Shown here one piece after another: positions 23,942 through 33,019 of a stretch of DNA of 64,000 bases. A program made the translations under genes and the position numbers. Source of the stretch: Actinosynnema pretiosum (lineage in GTDB: Bacteria; Actinomycetota; Actinomycetes; Mycobacteriales; Pseudonocardiaceae); assembly GCF_024171695.1 (NCBI RefSeq), contig NZ_JAMTCF010000002.1:124001-188000 (forward strand). Direction: 5' to 3'. Below the pieces are notes generated by a model that saw only the letters and a program-made list of their open reading frames with translations, made no database searches and was not told where the DNA came from. Positions within the stretch are counted from its first letter, which is position 1. Each line of letters opens with the position of its first letter.

Positions 23942-25981
23942 TCACTCGCAGGTGGCTTTCAGGTCGCCCCAGTCACCGTGGTCGCTGTCGACCCCGTTGC
24001 CCGCGTCGGTCACCACCAGCCGCACGGTCTGCGCGCCGGTCACGTCCGCGACCAGTTCGACCGCGTCGTCGCGGGTGGTCAGCACCCCGCTGTCGGCGAC
24101 CTTCCGGTCGTCCGCCCACACCTGGAACACCACCGACCCGGCCGCGGGCTTCTCGTCGTCCACGCCCACGAACGCCGACACGCTCGTGCAGCGGCCACCG
24201 GTGAAGTACTCGACCGAGCTGGGCGCGTGCACCCCGAGGCCCTTCTCGAACACCCTCCCGTTGACCGTGAGCGGCCCGCCGTCGCCCGCCTCGGCCTCGC
24301 CGTTGCTGGTGTCGACCTCGACCGGCCCGAACCCGTTGCTCGCCCGCAGCCACGGCGCGTCGCTCAGGTACGAGGTGCCGGACGGCAACCGGTGCGGCAC
24401 CACCACCTCCAGGTCCGCGCTCACCCGCCGCCCCCACCCGTACAGGTAGGCGAACAGCGCGGTCAGCCGGTACCGGCCGGGTTCGAGCCCGGCGGGCGGC
24501 AGCACCTCCCAGGTGGTGTCCAGCCGGTCCCCGCCCGCGAGCACCGACCGGGCCCGCTGGCCCCTCGGTCGCACCCGCCACCCCGGCGGGACCTCCAGGT
24601 CCACCCGCGCGCCGAGCACCGGCAGCCAGCCGTTGTTCCCCAGCGAGGTGGTCACCACCGACGGGGCGTCCGGGTCCACCAGCGGCAGCGCGCCCGGCCG
24701 GGACAGCACCGGCTCCAGCCCCGCGTCCACGGCGGGCGGCAGCAGCAGCCACGCCGGTTCGGGCGTCACCCGGTGGACGACGACGCCGTGCGGCGGCACC
24801 CACGCCGTGATGTCGCCCGCCGAGTGCGCGTCGGTCCGCGCCCACACGTCCCGCAGCCGGTAGCCGGTGGACCGGGGCAGCCCCGCCTCGGCCGCGCTGG
24901 TGGCGATCCGCGCGGGCACGTCGTTCTCGTTGAACAGCGCCACCGCGCGCCCGCCGTCGTGCAGCCGCTTCACCAGCACGTGCAGCCCGCCCTCGGACCG
25001 CACCACCCGCGCCTGCTCGCCGAGCGGGTCCTGGTCGAGCGCGATCACCTCGGCGTTGGTGAGGATCTCCACCGCCTCGGGGGCGACCGACCGCAGGTCG
25101 ACGCCGATCAGCAGGGGAGCGGCCATCATCGCCCACAGGCTGAAGTGCGTGCGGCACTCCTCCCAGGTGAGCCCGCCGTTGCCGACCTCCAGCATGTCCG
25201 GGTCGTTCCACCGGTTCGGCCCGGCGTGCTCGGCCAGCGCCATGTTCGCCTTGGCGATCTCCAGCATCGAGTCCCAGCTGTCCCGGATGTCCGGGGTGGT
25301 GCGCCACAGCTGGCCGACCTCGAACGCCCACTCCCACGGCCGGTTCTCGCCCCACTCGCACACGCTCAGCACCATCGGGCGGCCGGTGGCGGCGATCGCG
25401 TCGCGCATGGCCCGGTAGCGCAGCCTCGCGTCGATCCCCTGGTTGTGGCAGTTGTCGTACTTCAGGTAGTCCACGCCCCAGGAGGCGAACAGCGCGGCGT
25501 CCCGCACCTCGTGCCCGAGCGCGCCGGGGAACCCGCGCTCGCTGCACGTCCGGGTGCCCGCGCTGGTGTAGATGCCGAACTTGAGGCCCTTGGAGTGCAC
25601 GTAGTCGACCAGCGGCTTGATTCCCTCCGGGAACCGCGCCGGGTCGGGCACGAGGTCGCCGTCGGCGTCGCGCTGCGGGAGCGCCCAGCAGTCGTCGATG
25701 TTGACGTACTCGTAGCCCGCGTCCTTGAGGCCCAGGGTGAGGAACAGGTCGGCGACGCCCCGGATCATGGCGTCGGTGAACTCGGGGCCGCACTGGGTGG
25801 AGTTCCAGTTGTTGAAGCCCATCGGGGGAGTGGGGGCCAGCGGGGGCGGCCTGGTGTCCCGCGCCGCGCCGTCGCTCGCCGTCGCGCCGCCTGCTGCCGC
25901 GCCGTCCGGTGTTGTGCCGTCGCCTGGTGCGCCGTCCTGGTCGACCGGGGCGTACCCGGTCGCGTTCGTCGCCTCGTCCAC
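23942..25981 (-). CDS. GH27 alpha-galactosidase with C-terminal NPCBM domain
   Basis: A 679-residue glycoside hydrolase. The GH27 barrel spans about residues 45-330 with PMGFNNWNSTQCG, IDDCWALPQRDADG, nucleophile Asp176 in YLKYDNCHNQG, and the acid/base motif RWNDPDMLEVGNG. A C-terminal beta domain, an NEW3-like domain (about 440-530) and an NPCBM carbohydrate-binding domain (about 540-679, with GLGVHAPS) follow. It removes alpha-galactosyl residues from oligo- or polysaccharides. Residues 1-45 are disordered and contain no recognisable signal peptide, which is odd for an enzyme with an NPCBM domain. GTG at 25981 has GGGGAG 4-5 nt upstream. Confidence 0.93.
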   Translation of the reverse strand: MDEATNATGYAPVDQDGAPGDGTTPDGAAAGGATASDGAARDTRPPPLAPTPPMGFNNWNSTQCGPEFTDAMIRGVADLFLTLGLKDAGYEYVNIDDCWALPQRDADGDLVPDPARFPEGIKPLVDYVHSKGLKFGIYTSAGTRTCSERGFPGALGHEVRDAALFASWGVDYLKYDNCHNQGIDARLRYRAMRDAIAATGRPMVLSVCEWGENRPWEWAFEVGQLWRTTPDIRDSWDSMLEIAKANMALAEHAGPNRWNDPDMLEVGNGGLTWEECRTHFSLWAMMAAPLLIGVDLRSVAPEAVEILTNAEVIALDQDPLGEQARVVRSEGGLHVLVKRLHDGGRAVALFNENDVPARIATSAAEAGLPRSTGYRLRDVWARTDAHSAGDITAWVPPHGVVVHRVTPEPAWLLLPPAVDAGLEPVLSRPGALPLVDPDAPSVVTTSLGNNGWLPVLGARVDLEVPPGWRVRPRGQRARSVLAGGDRLDTTWEVLPPAGLEPGRYRLTALFAYLYGWGRRVSADLEVVVPHRLPSGTSYLSDAPWLRASNGFGPVEVDTSNGEAEAGDGGPLTVNGRVFEKGLGVHAPSSVEYFTGGRCTSVSAFVGVDDEKPAAGSVVFQVWADDRKVADSGVLTTRDDAVELVADVTGAQTVRLVVTDAGNGVDSDHGDWGDLKATCE

Positions 25982-26184
25982 TCAGCTCTCCCCGCCGGTC
26001 GTCGGAACGCCGCTCGCCGTGGCGAGGGCGGTGCTGGGAACGGCGGGCCATCTTCGCTGACGCACGCGCACTCCTCGGGGGTCCGGGTCCGGCGGCGGCC
26101 CTCCCGATCACACGGGCGGGCGGGGGCGTCCGTCAAGGGTGCAGACGGGTGCCCCCGCCCGGAGCGGGGTGCGCGCGGCGACCG

Positions 26185-27885
26185 CTAGGGCCGCATCTCG
26201 TACGCCCCCGACAGCCCCTCGACCCGCCGCCACACCCGGTCGAACCGCTCGCCGTCCACGACCGGCTTCACCACCTGCGCCAGCGCCCAGGCCTGCTGCT
26301 CCGGCGTGGACGCGGACTTCCCGTGCAGCGCCACCGCGCCCGCCGCGAAGTCCCGCACCAGCACGTCGAAGACCTGGTCGACCAGGTCCCGGTCCACCCC
26401 GGTCAGCGCGGCCTGCTCCAGCACCAGCTGCCCGTACACCACCAGCGTGAACAGGTGGCCGAGGGAGAGCAGGAAGTCCAGGTCGGCGCGCTGCCCGTCC
26501 AGCACCTGCAGCTCCCGCAGCGCGCGGGCCCGCTCGTGGAAGCGCGCCACGTTCGGCACGTCCGAGGCGGCCCGGTAGGGCTCCTCCCAGTCGGCGAACC
26601 GGATCGCGCCCAGCCCGCGCGCCGGGCCCTGCTCCCAGAAGAACGCGTCGTCGGCCGGGTCGTGCCTGGTCGGCACCGGCGGGTGGGCGTCGGTGGGGGA
26701 GAACAGGTAGTTCGGCAGGAACTTCAGCACCAGCGCCAGGTTGACGTGGACGGTGCCCTCCAGCTTCGGCAGCGCGCGGATGTCGCGGGCGGCCATGGAG
26801 AAGTACGTGTCCTTCTCGAACCCCTTGGCGGCGATCACGTCCCAGAGCAGGTCGACCACCCGCTCGCCCTCGGTGGTGACCTTCATCTTGGTGATGGGGT
26901 TGAACAGCAGGTAGCGGCGGTCGTCCGGGGAGGCGGAGCGGAAGTAGTCCACGGCGCGGTCGGCGAAGAGCTTCATCGCGGCCAGGCGCGCGTAGGCGTC
27001 CACGAAGTTCTGCCGCACGTGCGGGAAGTCGGTGACCGGCTTGCCGTACAGGACGCGGTTGCGCGCGTGGGTGATGGCCTCGTGGAACGCGTGCTCGCAG
27101 ATGCCGATCGAGGCGGTGCACAGGTTGAACTTGCCGACGTTGACCGTGTTCAGCGCGGCGCTGAACGCCTCCTGGCCGGTGTGCAGCAGGTCGTCCCCGG
27201 TCACCGGGTAGTCGCGCAGCTCGAACTCGCTGACGAACATCTGCGAGTCCACCACGTTCTTGACCAGGTGGAACGCCGGGTGCTGCGAGTCGGCGGCGAA
27301 GAACACGTACGCGTCCGGGCCGTCCAGGTCGGCCCGCCGCCCGAAGACGGAGACCATGCCCGCGACGTTGCCGTTGCCGATGTAGTACTTGCTCCCCGAC
27401 GCGCGGAACCCGCCGTCGCCGTCCGGGGTGAGCACCAGGTCGGTGGAGTAGACGTCGGCCCCGTGCTCCTTCTCGGACAGGCCGAACGCGAACACCGCGC
27501 CGTCGTCGAGCAGGTCGGCGGCGCGCTTGCGGGCGAGGGCGTTGCCGCTCATCCAGATCGGGCCGAGGCCCAGCACGGTGACCTGCCAGGCGTACCAGTA
27601 CTGGAGGCCGTAGAAGCCGAGCACCTCGCTCAGCGCGGCGTTGCGCGCGGTGTCCCAGCGCTTGTCCGGGTTCCCGCCGGACTCGGCGGCCGGGGTGCAG
27701 AACGTGGCGAACAGCTTCTCGCGGGCGGCGAACTCCAGGAACTCCGAGTACCAGACCTTGGCCTGGTCGTCGGCGATCAGCCTGCGCTTGCCGCGCTCCT
27801 CGAACCAGTCGACCACCGCGCGCAGCAGGCGGCGGCTCTCGTCGTCCAGGTGGGCGGCGTCGTAGCGGTTGGGGTCGAGCAGCAC
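26185..27885 (-). CDS. Acyl-CoA dehydrogenase
   Basis: A 566-residue flavoprotein. FGLSEKEHGADVYSTD near residue 140 is the FAD/substrate signature, followed by SGSKYYIGNGN and, in the C-terminal helical domain, NPITKMKVTTEGERVVDLLW. It catalyses alpha,beta-dehydrogenation of an acyl-CoA in beta-oxidation. The protein is longer than the usual 380-400 residues because of an extended C-terminal domain, as in the large actinobacterial FadE types. GTG at 27885 is preceded by AGGGAG. A palindromic operator lies 28 bp upstream. It is unclear whether the catalytic base is retained. Confidence 0.9.
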   Translation of the reverse strand: MLLDPNRYDAAHLDDESRRLLRAVVDWFEERGKRRLIADDQAKVWYSEFLEFAAREKLFATFCTPAAESGGNPDKRWDTARNAALSEVLGFYGLQYWYAWQVTVLGLGPIWMSGNALARKRAADLLDDGAVFAFGLSEKEHGADVYSTDLVLTPDGDGGFRASGSKYYIGNGNVAGMVSVFGRRADLDGPDAYVFFAADSQHPAFHLVKNVVDSQMFVSEFELRDYPVTGDDLLHTGQEAFSAALNTVNVGKFNLCTASIGICEHAFHEAITHARNRVLYGKPVTDFPHVRQNFVDAYARLAAMKLFADRAVDYFRSASPDDRRYLLFNPITKMKVTTEGERVVDLLWDVIAAKGFEKDTYFSMAARDIRALPKLEGTVHVNLALVLKFLPNYLFSPTDAHPPVPTRHDPADDAFFWEQGPARGLGAIRFADWEEPYRAASDVPNVARFHERARALRELQVLDGQRADLDFLLSLGHLFTLVVYGQLVLEQAALTGVDRDLVDQVFDVLVRDFAAGAVALHGKSASTPEQQAWALAQVVKPVVDGERFDRVWRRVEGLSGAYEMRP

Positions 27886-27910
27886 GGGGGCTCCCTTCGT
27901 CGGGACCCGC

Positions 27911-27930
27911 ACGTTACCAGTGGGTAACTT
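27911..27930. promoter_or_regulatory. GTTACC-N4-GGTAAC palindrome upstream of acyl-CoA dehydrogenase
   Basis: GTTACC (27913-27918) and GGTAAC (27923-27928) form a perfect inverted repeat with a 4-nt centre. It is 28-43 bp upstream of the GTG start of the acyl-CoA dehydrogenase gene and overlaps a TAACGT hexamer usable as -10 on the minus strand. TetR-family fatty-acid regulators bind sites of this form; the regulator is not identified here. Confidence 0.6.
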
Positions 27931-27944
27931 GGGCCGCTCGCGGC

Positions 27945-28940
27945 TCACCCCCGTCCGGGGAGGCGTCGGTACAGCTCGCGCAGCACTGGCCGCACCGGAC
28001 GCTCGTCCACGAGCAGCTCGCCCAGCTCGTCCAGCACCGAGTCCACCCGCTGCCCGCTCACGTCCGCGCCGGTCAGCGCGTCCTGCCCGACCGAGGCCGC
28101 GCGCGCGGGCGGCCGAACCCAGAACGAGTCCAGCACCGCCGCCAGCGGGGGCGCGGAGCGCTCGTCGTCGCCGGGCGCGCGCGAGGCCCGCAACCGGTCG
28201 AGCAGCTCGTCCCGCTCCCGACCGCGCCAGGCGAGCAGCGTGAACGGGTCGTCGTCCAGCGCGGACGCCAGCACCTGGCAGGCGGCGGCGAGGTGCTCGC
28301 ACGGCACCTCCCAGGCGGGGCAGGAGCAGTCCATGCCCAGCTCCCGCGAACCGCGCGGCAGCAGCGACAACCCCAACTCCCCGAACACCCCCTCAACCCC
28401 AGGGGGCAGCGTCCCGGCGAGCAGCTTGGCCACGAACACCGCCCGCCCGGCCAACGCCTCCTCCACCGCCGCCCACTCCCCGTCGTCGAACCGCCGAACC
28501 GCGATCCGAGCCCGGAACGGCCCCTGCCCGTCCCGCTCCCCGGCGACGAGCGCGACCACGAGACTGGAGGAGACGGAGAAGCTCATCACCCGCCCACCCC
28601 GAACCAGCACCCGCCCGCGCTTGACGGCGTCCGCCATCCCGAACGACCCGAGCACGTCGAGGAACCGCTGCGACCAGGGGAGGTCGGGGGAGGGGACGGG
28701 CGCGCTGGCCACCACGTTCCGGCCGGGGCCTGATTGTCCTGGACCTGCCTGCCCTGGACCTGCCTGCCCCGCGCCGCCCTGCCCAGCCACCGCCGGTCCC
28801 GCCACCCGCGCTGCTTCCGCCCGCTCGGTCGCGGCCCGTGCCGCCGCCTCCGCCTCCGCTTCCTCCCTGGCCACCCGAGCCGGTCGCCACTTGTCGCCCC
28901 CGCCCCACCCGGAGCCGCCACCCCCACCTCGGCTACTCAT
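27945..28940 (-). CDS. SWIM zinc-finger protein, partner of the Snf2 helicase
   Basis: A 331-residue protein. Residues 1-80 are a Gly/Ala-rich disordered segment with GQAGPGQ repeats. A SWIM zinc finger with CxC...CxH pattern lies near residue 205 (MDCSCPAWEVPCEHLAA). The rest is helical. SWIM fingers bind DNA or proteins and commonly accompany bacterial Snf2 helicases. The start overlaps the end of the helicase gene by 8 bp, so translational coupling and a joint complex are likely. The biological role of the pair is not established. Confidence 0.88.
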   Translation of the reverse strand: MSSRGGGGGSGWGGGDKWRPARVAREEAEAEAAARAATERAEAARVAGPAVAGQGGAGQAGPGQAGPGQSGPGRNVVASAPVPSPDLPWSQRFLDVLGSFGMADAVKRGRVLVRGGRVMSFSVSSSLVVALVAGERDGQGPFRARIAVRRFDDGEWAAVEEALAGRAVFVAKLLAGTLPPGVEGVFGELGLSLLPRGSRELGMDCSCPAWEVPCEHLAAACQVLASALDDDPFTLLAWRGRERDELLDRLRASRAPGDDERSAPPLAAVLDSFWVRPPARAASVGQDALTGADVSGQRVDSVLDELGELLVDERPVRPVLRELYRRLPGRG

Positions 28941-31900
28941 CGAAGACCTCCCCGGTCAGCGACAGCAGCTCGCGCAGCTGCTCGGTCGACAGCTCGGTGA
29001 TCCAGTCCTCGCCCGTGCCGACCACCATCCGCGCCAGCCCGCGCTTCTGCTCCACCATCCGGTCGATCCGCTCCTCCACCGTCCCCGCGCACACGAACTT
29101 CCGCACCTGCACGTGCCTGCGCTGCCCGATCCGGAACGCCCGGTCGGTCGCCTGGTCCTCCACCGCCGGGTTCCACCACCGGTCCAGGTGGATCACGTGG
29201 TTGGCCGCGGTGAGGTTCAGCCCCGTGCCACCGGCCTTCAGCGACAGCAGGAACACCGACGGCCCGCCCTCGCCCTGGAACCGCTCGACCATCGCGTCCC
29301 GCGCCCGCTTGGGCGTCCCGCCGTGCAGGAACAGCACGTCCTCGTCGAACCGCGCGGCCAGGTGCGGCGCCAGCAGCGACCCGAACTCGGTGAACTGGGT
29401 GAAGCACAGCGCCTTGTCCCCGTCGGCGAGCACCTCCTCCAGCACCTCCTCCAACCGGTTGACCTTCCCGGACCGCCCCGCGACCCGCGACCCGTCGCCG
29501 AGCAGCTGGGCCGGGTGGTTGCACACCTGCTTCAGCTTGGACAGCGACGCCAGCACCAGCCCGCGCCGCTCCGGCCCCTCCGACTCGTCGACCTTGGCCA
29601 GCATGTCGTCCAGCACCGCCTGGTACAGCGACGCCTGCTCGGGCGTGAGCGGGCAGAGCTGCTTGACCTCGATCTTGTCGGGCAGGTCCGAGATGATCCG
29701 GGGGTCGGTCTTGAGCCTGCGCAGCACGAACGGCGCCGTGACCCGCCGCAGCCGCACCGCCGCGTCCTCGTCGGCGTGCCGCTCGACCGGCACCGCGAAC
29801 CGCGCCCGGAAGGTGTTCACCGTGCCGAGCACGCCGGGGTTGGCGAAGTCCATGACGGACCACAGCTCGGCCAACCGGTTCTCCACGGGCGTGCCGGTCA
29901 GCGCGACCCGGTGCCGCGCGTCCAGCGACCGCACCGCCTGGAACTGGCGGGTGGAGCTGTTCTTCACGTTCTGCGCCTCGTCCAGCACCACCCGGTCCCA
30001 CCGGATCGCGCGCAACGCCTCGACGTCCCGCACCACCACGGCGTAGGTGGTGAGCACCAGGTCGCACCCCTCGCCGAGCCCACCGACGTCCCGCTCGGGC
30101 CCGTGGTGCACGCGCACCCGGAGACCGGGCGTGAACCGCTCGGCCTCGCGCTGCCAGTTGCCGAGCACCGAGAGCGGGCAGACCAGCAGCGTGGGCGCCC
30201 GCGACCCGTCGTCCCCCTGGCGGCACAGGGCTTCGAGGGCGAGCAGCTGCACCGTCTTGCCGAGCCCCATGTCGTCGGCGAGGCACGCCCCGAGCCCGAG
30301 CGAGTCCAGGAACGCCAACCAGGCCAACCCGCGCGCCTGGTAGGGCCGGAGCACGGCGGTCAACCCCTCGGGCGCGGGAACCTCCTCCAGCACCCGGTCC
30401 CCACCCCCGGCGAGCAACGCCCCCAGCGCCCCGTCCCCGCGCACGGCGGTGACGGGCAGGGGCAACGCCCCGAACCAGCCGGAGGGGAGAGCGGAGGCGG
30501 TGGTGCTGGGCGGGAAGGGCTCCCCAGCACCACCGCTACCGCCACTCATCCCGCCGCTACCGCCACTCATCCCGCCGCGCCCGTCGCCACCATCGCCGAC
30601 CCCACTGCTGCTGCCGACCCCACTGCCGCCGCCGATGCCGATGCCACTGCTGCTGGCGTTGTTGCTGCCGTCGCTATCGGGTCCGCCGTCGCCGTCGCCA
30701 ACGCCGCTGCCGGGGGTCACGGTGTCGGCACCGGTGTTCCCATCGGCCTGAATCGATGTCTGGTCCGGGTCCGGGTCCGGGTTCGGCCTCGGGTTCGGGC
30801 TCGCGCTCGGGTTCGGACTCGGGTTCGGACTCGGGCTCGGGCTCGGGTTCGGGTTCGGGTTCGGGTTCGGTCGTGCCAGTGCGCCCGCGTGGGCGAGCGC
30901 CTGCCCGACCGTCATCCGCCCGCCACCACCGCGCCGCAGGAACGCGAGCCCGGCGGCGAGTCCGCGCTGGTCGACCTGCACCCACTGCCCGCGCAACCGC
31001 ACCAGCGGCACCTTCGCCTCGGCCAGCGCCCGCAGCTCCGGTTCGGCCAGCTCCTCGTCCCCGAGCGCCAGCGACCACCGGTAGTCCAGCAGCACCTTCA
31101 ACCCGAGCGAGCTCTCCTTGGCCACCGCCCCGGCGGCCCCGCCCCGCCCCGGTCCGTCACCGCCGCCGGACACCGACAGGGCCAGGCCCACCCGCCGGGG
31201 TTCGCGCCACCACGAGGGCACCAGCACCCCGAACCCGGCCTGCGACAACTCGTTCGCGCGCAGCAGGAACTCGTGCGCGCCCGCCACGTCCAGCACCATC
31301 CTGGCGGGCCGCCGCTCGGCCAGCGCCCGGTCGAGCGCGGGGTAGAGCCTGCTCGCCCGCCCGAGGTCGGCGAGCAGCACGTCCTCCGGCCGGGTGGCGA
31401 ACCGCCGCAGCACGTTGTTCCCGAGCGACCACAACTGCTCGGCGGGCACCACGACGCTCGGCTCGTCGACGGCCTGCACCAGGAACTCCAGCTCCCAGCG
31501 CCCACCCCCGTCCGCGCCCGGCGCGGTCACCGGGACCGCGCTGACGTCCTCGTCGGCGGTGCTCTGGTCGGGCGCGGTGAGGCGGAAGCAGGTGCGCAGC
31601 AGGGGGCGTTGCAGCGCGCTGCCCTGCCAGCGGTCGACCCACTCCCGGAGCCTGGCCACGGCCCCGCTGGCCGCGCCCAGCACCGGGTCGCCGACCAGCG
31701 CGCGCAACCAGATCCCGGTGGCGCCGGGCTCGTCGAGGTCGACGCCGGAGAAGTCCCCGGCCCGAACCCGCCCGTCCACCGCCCGGTCCAGCGCGGCCCT
31801 GGTGAGCCGGTCCGGCTCGACCGACTCCTGAGCCGCCCGGAACGACGGGGGCATGTCCGCGCGCAACGCGGCGAACCGCACCGCGTCCACCCCGGACAGC

Positions 31901-32361
31901 ACCGCACGCCACCGCGCCGTCCCACCGTCCACACCGGGCACCACGCGCCCCCTGGCCACCAGGTCGTCGGCGAACGCCAGGACCTCCAGGTAGAACCGCG
32001 CCGAAGCCCCGAGCCTCCCGTCCACCACCCGCTCGGGCAACGAGTCCACCCGCACCGCAGGAACGAGCCAGGTGTGCAACTTGGGCGCCCCGCGCACCGC
32101 AGCCGCGGCAGCAGACCCCCTGACCAGCTCAGGAGAAGCGATCGGCCCGGTCCCGGCGGTAGGCAACCGAACCGGCAACCGCAACGGCACGGAATCCACC
32201 GCACCCCGCAGAAGCCGCCCCAACCCCTTGTCCGCAACCGCGAACGGATGCCGAACAGCCCGCCCGGAAAGCCGCCGCCCGGTCCGAGGCGGCAACCCGG
32301 AGTCCTCACCCCAAGCCGCCACCCACCCGTCCTCGCTTCCCACGGCATGTACGACCAGCAC
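28933..32361 (-). CDS. Snf2-family DEAD/DEAH helicase with repetitive linker
   Basis: A 1142-residue SF2 ATPase. Residues 1-490 hold the bacterial Snf2-associated N-terminal region. Residues about 497-627 are a low-complexity linker of Asn-Pro/Ser-Pro and Gly-Ser repeats. The helicase core follows: Walker A DDMGLGKT near 695, Walker B DEAQN near 795, then ALTGTPVENR, and the C-terminal lobe with LFLHGGTPKRARD and DRAFRIGQRRHVQV. Snf2 enzymes translocate on double-stranded DNA and remodel protein-DNA complexes. GTG at 32361 begins the reading. It is followed by the SWIM gene with an 8-bp overlap, and a repeat-rich non-coding region lies upstream. Confidence 0.93.
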   Translation of the reverse strand: MLVVHAVGSEDGWVAAWGEDSGLPPRTGRRLSGRAVRHPFAVADKGLGRLLRGAVDSVPLRLPVRLPTAGTGPIASPELVRGSAAAAAVRGAPKLHTWLVPAVRVDSLPERVVDGRLGASARFYLEVLAFADDLVARGRVVPGVDGGTARWRAVLSGVDAVRFAALRADMPPSFRAAQESVEPDRLTRAALDRAVDGRVRAGDFSGVDLDEPGATGIWLRALVGDPVLGAASGAVARLREWVDRWQGSALQRPLLRTCFRLTAPDQSTADEDVSAVPVTAPGADGGGRWELEFLVQAVDEPSVVVPAEQLWSLGNNVLRRFATRPEDVLLADLGRASRLYPALDRALAERRPARMVLDVAGAHEFLLRANELSQAGFGVLVPSWWREPRRVGLALSVSGGGDGPGRGGAAGAVAKESSLGLKVLLDYRWSLALGDEELAEPELRALAEAKVPLVRLRGQWVQVDQRGLAAGLAFLRRGGGGRMTVGQALAHAGALARPNPNPNPNPSPSPSPNPSPNPSASPNPRPNPDPDPDQTSIQADGNTGADTVTPGSGVGDGDGGPDSDGSNNASSSGIGIGGGSGVGSSSGVGDGGDGRGGMSGGSGGMSGGSGGAGEPFPPSTTASALPSGWFGALPLPVTAVRGDGALGALLAGGGDRVLEEVPAPEGLTAVLRPYQARGLAWLAFLDSLGLGACLADDMGLGKTVQLLALEALCRQGDDGSRAPTLLVCPLSVLGNWQREAERFTPGLRVRVHHGPERDVGGLGEGCDLVLTTYAVVVRDVEALRAIRWDRVVLDEAQNVKNSSTRQFQAVRSLDARHRVALTGTPVENRLAELWSVMDFANPGVLGTVNTFRARFAVPVERHADEDAAVRLRRVTAPFVLRRLKTDPRIISDLPDKIEVKQLCPLTPEQASLYQAVLDDMLAKVDESEGPERRGLVLASLSKLKQVCNHPAQLLGDGSRVAGRSGKVNRLEEVLEEVLADGDKALCFTQFTEFGSLLAPHLAARFDEDVLFLHGGTPKRARDAMVERFQGEGGPSVFLLSLKAGGTGLNLTAANHVIHLDRWWNPAVEDQATDRAFRIGQRRHVQVRKFVCAGTVEERIDRMVEQKRGLARMVVGTGEDWITELSTEQLRELLSLTGEVFDE
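30533..30574 (-). repeat. Two perfect 21-bp tandem repeats in the Snf2 gene
   Basis: Units 30533-30553 and 30554-30574 are identical and encode MSGGSGG twice on the minus strand, within the linker before the helicase core. Confidence 0.9.
30763..30870 (-). repeat. Hexanucleotide minisatellite in the Snf2 gene
   Basis: About eighteen 6-bp units of the forms gttcgg, gctcgg, gactcg and gtccgg. On the coding strand they give alternating Asn/Ser/Asp-Pro dipeptides. The unit is two codons, so gain or loss of units keeps the frame. Confidence 0.92.
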
Positions 32362-33019
32362 GGCCCGACCCTATGCGTGCCACCCCACAAACCCGACGGC
32401 AGCCAGCGACCCGCAACCCGCAACCCGCAACCCTGACAGCAGGCCAGCAACCGCGACCCGCAAACCGCGCCCCTGATGGCAGCCAGCGACCAGTGCAACC
32501 AGACCGGGGAAGCCCCAGCAACCAAGGCAGGCGACAACCCACAGCCGGAAGCGGCAAGCCGGGACCGGTGACCGGTGACCGGTGACCGGTGCCGGTGACC
32601 AGTGCCGGTGACCGGTGTAGGGGGACGGCAGCCGGGATCGAAGGACCGGCAACCCGCTCCCCGACCGACAGCCACCTCTCAGCCCGCCAACAGCCCGGAC
32701 CGCCTGACCGCCGACACCCTCGGACGCCAGCAACATCAGACTGGGCAACCAGGCCCAGACCGACCACCGGCATCACTGACACCGGCCCGGTGGACCATCG
32801 GCCCGCAAGCCCGCAAGCCCGCAAGCCCGCAAGCCCGGCGGCCCAGCGGCTGACTGCCAGCCCGGCGGCTGGCCGGGGTGGGCTGGCACTCCGGTGCGTT
32901 CGCGTCCGGTGGTGCCAGCCTCGTCCGGGCCGTGGTCTGTCCTAGCCGTGGTCCGCCTTGGTCGGGGCGTGATCGGGTCGTGGTGCGCCTGTTGTCCGGT
33001 GGTGTGGTCGTGCGAGGGG
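32362..33019. repeat. Non-coding low-complexity region upstream of the Snf2 gene
   Basis: About 660 bp without a credible gene. It contains runs of cccgcaa near 32409-32432, a 7-bp repeat of accggtg at 32563-32618, and an 8-bp repeat of cccgcaag at 32801-32840. The plus strand of 32362-32870 is strongly biased toward C and A. Any promoter for the helicase gene must lie in it, but none is recognisable. Confidence 0.7.

Noticed and set aside
28240..32436. Open reading frame of 1398 codons on the plus strand opposite the Snf2 and SWIM genes
   Set aside because: The product is Pro/Arg/His/Gln-rich without domains, while the minus strand encodes complete helicase motifs. It is a shadow.
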